Origin: Willaertia magna
Taxonomy: Eukaryota; Heterolobosea; Eutetramitea; Acrasida; Naegleriidae
NCBI GenBank assembly: GCA_902984215.1
Contig: CADWAF010000265.1
Location: forward strand, 1 to 41,631
Length of the DNA stretch: 41,631 nucleotides
Reading direction: 5' to 3'
Position numbers and translations under genes: made by a program. Numbering within the stretch: the stretch's first letter is position 1; each line of letters starts with the position of its first letter. The notes beneath the pieces were generated by a model, which was not told the DNA's origin, made no database searches, and saw only the letters and a list, made by a program, of their open reading frames with translations. Below, piece by piece: positions 36,700 to 41,631 of the stretch.

Positions 36700-38614
36700 T
36701 TATTTCTTTTGATTAAAATTTTTAAAAGCTTCATTTTCTAATCTTTGTTCAAATTCTTTAAATATTTGAAGAGATTCCATTCTTTTTAATGTATTTCTCT
36801 TTTGTTTTTCTTCTTCTCTTCTTTGTCTTAATACTATATTTCTATCTCTAGGAGATGTTATTGTTTTTGGTTGATCATCTTCTTCTTTTGGTTTCATTGG
36901 ACTGTTATTATTGTTTTCTAGTGATGATTCTAATAAATTATTTACTACCAAAGGACTATTATTAATTGAGTCTACACGTGGTGAATTAGATAGGGATGAG
37001 AAATTTGGTTGAGAAATAGATAATCTATCATTTTGGTTGATTGCTGACATTGAAAAATGTTTTCTTAATTGATTATTAGTTAATTCTAATGGTTGATTGT
37101 AAAATGAATTTTCAATTTCTTTTTTAATATTTACATTACAATATAATGTTTCATTTTTAGTAAATTCTTCTTTAATAAATTGAATAGCTGCAAATAAAGA
37201 TGAAACTAAAAATCCAAATTCTAAATAAGAAAATTCTTTTAATAAAAAGTTTTCTAAAAAAGTATAATTCGTCATAAAATTTTTAATTTTTGATTTAATT
37301 AAAATATAACTAAATAAGGGAATTAATTCATCTGTTGTAATTATATTTTCATTTGCTTTATTTTTCTTTGTAATATTTTCAAATATTAAATTTTTAGTAG
37401 TTTTAATAATTTTTAATTTACCATAAATAGTTCTTTCTTTATTTAAATTTTCAGATAAATAATTTATAGAATTTAATTGATTACATTGTAAAGATTTAGG
37501 TATTTGTAATAAATCAAATAATTGATTATCAATTGAATGTTCATTGTTTTCTTTACAATAATAATTATTAATAGATACACATTGTATATAAAAATCGAAA
37601 TCTTTTTGTAAATTAACACTTTCTAAAAATGGAAATATTTTATCATAAATTCCATCAAAAAATGTACAATTTATCATATTTTTTAATTGTAATTCTAATT
37701 CTCCATTAAATTCATTTAACATTTCATTATTTATTTTAATTATTGTTAAATCACCATTTGTATCAAATAATTCACATGCTGTTATAGATTCTTCATTTAT
37801 TTTTTCTATAATATAATCATAATAATTTTTTAATAATAAATAATTATGATTAAATGTTTGTATTAATAATTTTAATTTATCATATGATGTTTCATTATAA
37901 TTATTTAAACATTTATGTATTTCAATCATATTAACTGCACTCAATGAATTTAAAGATGACAAGTGATTATTATTTTCAATTTTACTTCTTACTGACATTC
38001 TTCTATTTGAATTTTGTAATGTTGTTTTAATCATTTGATATTCCTAAAAATATTAGTTATTATTTTAAAATAAATATACTTACATCAATTAAACATTTAT
38101 CAATAAATAATATTCTATATGATTTATAATCATTATTGTAACATATCTCTTCATGTAATACTTCTACTTTTACATTTTTAGTTTGAAATCCATTTCCAGT
38201 AATAAATATTTTTTTATTATTATTTAATTGTTCTTCTTCTATTAAGACATTCCCTTTTTCTATCATTTATTTTAATATTAACAATTAATAAATGATTTAA
38301 CTTACCTGTAACGTAGTGACCTACAAAAAATGGAGAATTTGACAAAATATGATCCTCTAATAAAAAATAAATATTAATGAATAAAATAAATACTTACTTA
38401 AAAACATGATAAAGTTTTTAGAATATTTAGTAATACGTAATGCACATTTTACTTCATCATTAGGAGGAATACATATAATTTTTTGATTTTCTATACTACT
38501 ATTAAATATTTGTTTTAATTCTTTTGTTGATTGAATCCATTGATAAAAAAAAGTATTTTCCAATTGATAATTGTCAAAAAGTGGTACTTCTTCTAGTTGA
38601 TCGGAAATATTCAT
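36700..38614 (-). CDS. VPS9-domain protein, probable Rab5-family exchange factor, four exons
   Basis: Exons on the minus strand are 38614-38398, 38356-38306, 38259-38084 and 38043-36700, with introns of 41, 46 and 40 nt. The product is 595 residues. The N-terminal 150 residues are an unrecognised folded region. A VPS9 module occupies about 270-440, with the signature TTDELIPLFSYILIKSKIKN, then FMTNYTFLENFL, LEFGFLVSSLFAAIQFI (D-D/E-L-x-P, Y-x-x-x-F, ...AxxFI). The aspartate that acts on the GTPase nucleotide site is kept. A Ser/Pro/Asn-rich region and a basic coiled helix close the protein. VPS9 proteins activate Rab5-type GTPases in endocytosis. AP-1 mu, also a trafficking gene, is divergently oriented next door. 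Confidence 0.85.
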
Positions 38615-38798
38615 TTTTTTTAAAAAGATAATTTAAAAAATAGTCATGTTCTATCCAATCTCTCTTGTATTTTGTTTGAGAGAAGACATGAACACTTGCA
38701 AATAATTTAAGCAAGTTATAAATTTTTCATTATAATGTTTGTTGTTGCTTCTAACAGCAGCGGATAGCATTGTCAACGGCTGCAATGAGTGGATGAAA

Positions 38799-38810
38799 TG
38801 ACGTCAATTA
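38799..38810. promoter_or_regulatory. TGACGTCA (CRE-like) palindrome in the divergent VPS9 / AP-1 mu promoter
   Basis: TGACGTCAATTA sits between the two divergent starts, about 185 nt from VPS9 and 92 nt from AP-1 mu. The 8-base palindrome is the consensus for bZIP/CREB-type factors. The same 12 bases occur at 9700-9711 inside a BBS1 intron. Binding is not shown by sequence alone. Confidence 0.35.
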
Positions 38811-38901
38811 AAAAATTAAAAAAAAAATAAAATAAAATCGAAAAAGGCTTATTTGATCATCATTAAAAAAAAGCCTTCTCCGTTAGATTGTTTTATCAAG
38901 A

Positions 38902-40461
38902 ATGTCAGCTCCAAGTGCATATTATATTTTAGATTCTAAAGGTAAAAATATAATTCATAGAGATTATAGAGGTAATTTACCTAAGAATATTATAGATAAA
39001 TTTATTAAGAGAGTAATTAAAGTTGAAGAAGAAGAAAATATTCAACCAGTTTTTGAAGAAGATGGATATAGTTTTTGTTTTATAAGACATAAAGATATTT
39101 ATCGTAAGTATAATTATTATAATAATTTATTAAATAAAATTATAGTTGTGTTAATAAGTAATTGTAATTGTAATGCAATGGAAATGATATGCTTTTTATT
39201 TTCAACATTAAGTGTGTTTGAACATTATTTTAAAGAAGTAGAAGAAGAATCAATTAAAGATAATTTTGTTGTAGTTTATGAATTATTAGATGAAATGATG
39301 GATTTCGGATATCCACAATCAACTGAACCAAATTTATTAAAAGAATTTATAAAGAATGAATCTAATATTTTACAAAAGAATTTAAATCCATTTTTAGATA
39401 TTAATTTTTGGAATGAATTATTTAAAGATAATAATAATGTTAGTGGAATTAATATTAATCAATTAGCACAAGGATTACAAGAAGGAATACAACATTCATT
39501 TAGTAATTTAATGTCAAGCATTAAACAAGATACAAAAATTGAAGATAATTCAAACAAAGTAACAATTCCAAGAAATTTCACTCAAACAATTTCATGGAGA
39601 AAAGAAGGTATTATATATAAAAAGAATGAATGTTTTTTAGATGTTGTTGAAAGTGTAAATTTATTAATTTCTAATGCAGGTACAACTTTAAGAAGTGAAA
39701 TTGTTGGTACATTAAAGATGAGATGTTATTTAAGTGGAATGCCTGAATTAAAATTAGGTTTAAATGATAAAGTATTTAATAATGAAAATTTAAATACTAT
39801 GGTTGGTAAAGGAAAGAAAGGATCTTCTTCATCAGGTGTTGATTTAGAAGATGTTAAATTCCATCAATGTGTTAGACTAAATAGATTTGAGAATGAAAGA
39901 ATTATTTCATTTGTACCTCCAGATGGTGATTTTGATTTAATGAGTTATCGTTTATCAACTAGAATTAAACCATTAATTCATGTAGAAGTTATTTCTATTT
40001 TACATGGTACATCTAGAATTGAATTAAACGTTAAAGCTAAATCTAATTTCAAGAAAAAGTCTATTGCAAATAATGTAAAGATATTTATACCTGTACCTAA
40101 AGATGCTGATTCACCTAAAATTAATTCTCTATTTGGTAATGGTGAATACTCACCTGAAGATGATTGTATTATTTGGTCTATTAAGAACTTCCCTGGTGGA
40201 AAAGAATACTCTTTTCATGCTGAAGTTGGTTTGCCTACAATTACTTCATTTGAAGATGAAAATACAAGTTTAGAACAAGCTGCTAAAAAGAGTCATTTAT
40301 CTGCAAAGAAAAGACCTGTAAGAGTTTCTTTTGAAATTCCTTATTTCACCGTTTCAGGTTTACAAGTACGTTACTTAAAGATTATGGATAAATCTGGTTA
40401 TCAAGCATTACCTTGGGTTAGATATATTACAACATCTGGCATTTATGAAATACGTCAGTAA
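38902..40461 (+). CDS. AP1M1: AP-1 complex subunit mu, two exons
   Basis: Exons are 38902-39103 and 39146-40461. The 42-nt intron (GTAAGT...TATAG) is in frame and stop-free, so it can be read through by mistake. Splicing gives KDIYLVLISN, matching the family strand. The product is 505 residues against about 425 usually, with extra sequence between the longin-like N-terminal domain and the mu homology domain. Diagnostic blocks: FKEVEEESIKDNFVVVYELL, DEMMDFGYPQ, SWRKEGIIYKKNECFLDVVE, RSEIVGTLKMRCYLSGMPEL, LEDVKFHQCVRLNRFEN, and YLKIMDKSGYQALPWVRYI. AP-1 mu recognises YxxPhi sorting signals at the trans-Golgi network and endosomes. Confidence 0.95.
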   Translation: MSAPSAYYILDSKGKNIIHRDYRGNLPKNIIDKFIKRVIKVEEEENIQPVFEEDGYSFCFIRHKDIYRKYNYYNNLLNKIIVVLISNCNCNAMEMICFLFSTLSVFEHYFKEVEEESIKDNFVVVYELLDEMMDFGYPQSTEPNLLKEFIKNESNILQKNLNPFLDINFWNELFKDNNNVSGININQLAQGLQEGIQHSFSNLMSSIKQDTKIEDNSNKVTIPRNFTQTISWRKEGIIYKKNECFLDVVESVNLLISNAGTTLRSEIVGTLKMRCYLSGMPELKLGLNDKVFNNENLNTMVGKGKKGSSSSGVDLEDVKFHQCVRLNRFENERIISFVPPDGDFDLMSYRLSTRIKPLIHVEVISILHGTSRIELNVKAKSNFKKKSIANNVKIFIPVPKDADSPKINSLFGNGEYSPEDDCIIWSIKNFPGGKEYSFHAEVGLPTITSFEDENTSLEQAAKKSHLSAKKRPVRVSFEIPYFTVSGLQVRYLKIMDKSGYQALPWVRYITTSGIYEIRQ

Positions 40462-40476
40462 TTATTTTATTATAAA

Positions 40477-41631
40477 TTATCTTTTTAAATTACCTGAGCC
40501 TTTTGGATTATCATCTTTCCAGTCATCCCAATTTCTTTTCTTTTTCAATTCTTCTTCTTCTTCGTCACTATTTAATTCATCTTCTTCTTTCTTTTCTTTT
40601 TGTTGACTCTTTTCTTTTTCTTCTCTAATACGTAAATTTTCCATTTCTTCTCTTGCGAATTCTTCTATTGTTTTAGTTGGTGGAGGAACATATGGCCCAA
40701 ATACTTGATTTCTTAATTGATCTTTTTTGTTTAAATAGTTAGATCCAGATACTCCTGAATTTCGTAAAATAGAAGATGAGATATTATTATTTCCTTTCTT
40801 AGATGATGTTGGTTGTGTTCTTCCTTGTTGTTGATTACTGTTTGGTAAAACATGCAAACCATACCCCAGACTTTGTATATTATTTTTTTGATTTAATAAC
40901 TCTTGTAATGAATTTACTTTTATAGCATTTGGAGTATTTTGTGAATTATTAATATTATTATTAGTTGACCTTATTTGTTGTTGTCTCATCATTTGTTGTT
41001 GCATTAAAAATTGACGTTTCATCATTTCTTCACTTTGATTACTTAAAGCAAATGTTAAAATTTCTTCTTCTCTTTGTATAGAGCCTATTTGTTCTAATGT
41101 ATCAAATACACAAAATTGTATAAATAAAGAAAATGTTAAAGGTTTAATTTGAAATTCCATTTTAGTATTATCATCTTCCTCTTTATTTTTCTTATCCCAT
41201 TTATGTAATATTAAATTTAAATCATTATGAATGTTACCATCTAAATCATTAAAAAGTTGTTTTTCAAGAGACATTTTAGCTTTCATTTTTAATATTTTAA
41301 TATTTCTATCAGACATTAAACCTTCTAATTCTTTCTTTTTTTGTAGTTTTTCTGTTGAGAGTTCTTCTTCATCATCATTTTGGCTTGTGTAAGGTAAAAT
41401 CCAATTAATATATTCAGCAGGTATTTGTTCAAATTGTAAAATTAAGTCTAAAAATGTTTGAAAATATTTTTTAGATTTAATTAATCTATCTTTTCTAATC
41501 TCTTGTCTTTTTTCACCATTTTCAATCGGTATTTGTAATAAAGTAATTCCTAGAAAATATGGTATTAATAAAATGGGTTTTGTTTCATCTGTTAAGTCTG
41601 ATTTATCTTCATTTTCGGAAAATGGTAATGG
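40477..41631 (-). CDS. TAP42/IGBP1 (alpha4) PP2A-regulatory protein, 5' end outside window
   Basis: The frame is open to the window edge (385 codons) and continues past the internal ATG at 41316, so the N-terminus is missing. Sequence from the edge (PILLIPYFLGITLLQIPIEN, then YFQTFLDLILQFEQIP, ELEGLMSDRNIKILKMKAKM) is the helical TPR-like TAP42 domain. The C-terminus carries the conserved FGPYVPPPTKTIEEFAREEM and RNWDDWKDDNPKGSGN. TAP42/alpha4 binds PP2A-type catalytic subunits and links them to TOR signalling and stability control. A Q/N-rich insert (QQQMMRQQQIRSTNNNINNS) lies between. It converges on AP-1 mu with 15 nt between stops. Confidence 0.92.
   Translation of the reverse strand, partial: PLPFSENEDKSDLTDETKPILLIPYFLGITLLQIPIENGEKRQEIRKDRLIKSKKYFQTFLDLILQFEQIPAEYINWILPYTSQNDDEEELSTEKLQKKKELEGLMSDRNIKILKMKAKMSLEKQLFNDLDGNIHNDLNLILHKWDKKNKEEDDNTKMEFQIKPLTFSLFIQFCVFDTLEQIGSIQREEEILTFALSNQSEEMMKRQFLMQQQMMRQQQIRSTNNNINNSQNTPNAIKVNSLQELLNQKNNIQSLGYGLHVLPNSNQQQGRTQPTSSKKGNNNISSSILRNSGVSGSNYLNKKDQLRNQVFGPYVPPPTKTIEEFAREEMENLRIREEKEKSQQKEKKEEDELNSDEEEEELKKKRNWDDWKDDNPKGSGNLKR

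Noticed and set aside
1..41631. CRISPR arrays, bacterial operons, rRNA or organellar origin
   Set aside because: Spliceosomal introns, eL19, BBS1, AP-1 and EME1 show nuclear eukaryotic DNA. No spaced direct repeats or rRNA were seen.

Overview
The window is nuclear DNA of a unicellular eukaryote with very A+T-rich, gene-dense chromosomes. Introns are tiny (38-80 nt, mostly GTAAG at the donor and TAG, AAG or CAG at the acceptor), TAA, TAG and TGA all act as stops, and most genes are intronless. A full BBS1 gene shows that the organism builds cilia or flagella. BRK1 (SCAR/WAVE complex) and a fungal-type Zn2Cys6 regulator show amoeboid and protist gene content. This combination best fits a heterolobosean amoeboflagellate (Naegleria/Willaertia-like). 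That assignment is inference from gene content and base composition, not a database match.

Layout. 1-4.5 kb: end of an unknown gene, a membrane-anchored coiled-coil protein, a secreted cystatin, EME1, RAMP4/SERP and ribosomal protein L19. 4.7-7 kb: a small hydrophilic protein and a 570-residue Q/G-rich repeat protein. 7.2-11 kb: a three-exon Zn2Cys6 regulator and a five-exon BBS1. 11.3-20.8 kb: a PH-PH-SH3 coiled-coil adaptor, pICln, a tiny hydrophilic protein, Bax inhibitor-1, a NUDIX hydrolase, a six-pass membrane protein, a degenerate CCR4-like nuclease and a secreted basic protein. 21-25.7 kb: a LINE-type retroelement with intact reverse transcriptase and RNase H, lying directly against a serine beta-lactamase-like/golvesin-like gene that has lost its 5' end. 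25.7-28.4 kb: an EF-hand protein and then a 2-kb gene-free, extremely A+T-rich block bounded by short inverted repeats. 28.4-41.6 kb: a mitochondrial-type protein, BRK1, MEMO1, two F-box proteins, a paralogue of the Q/G protein's head domain, cyclin L, a VPS9-domain Rab GEF, AP-1 mu and the C-terminal part of TAP42/IGBP1.

The genes are mostly housekeeping (translation, RNA processing, membrane traffic, cytoskeleton, DNA repair) and do not form one pathway. They are packed tightly: many convergent pairs have stop codons 3-50 nt apart, one pair shares overlapping stop codons, and cyclin L starts 11 nt after the stop of the gene before it. Several genes appear only once introns are removed (cystatin, BRK1, BBS1, Zn2Cys6, VPS9). 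Two introns are multiples of three without stops and would be misread as coding.

The accessory parts most worth a second look are the LINE/hydrolase junction, the beta-lactamase-like plus golvesin-like architecture, the inverted-repeat-bounded desert, the CCR4-like protein that has lost its catalytic residues, and the two proteins sharing an MVETK head domain with prion-like tails.
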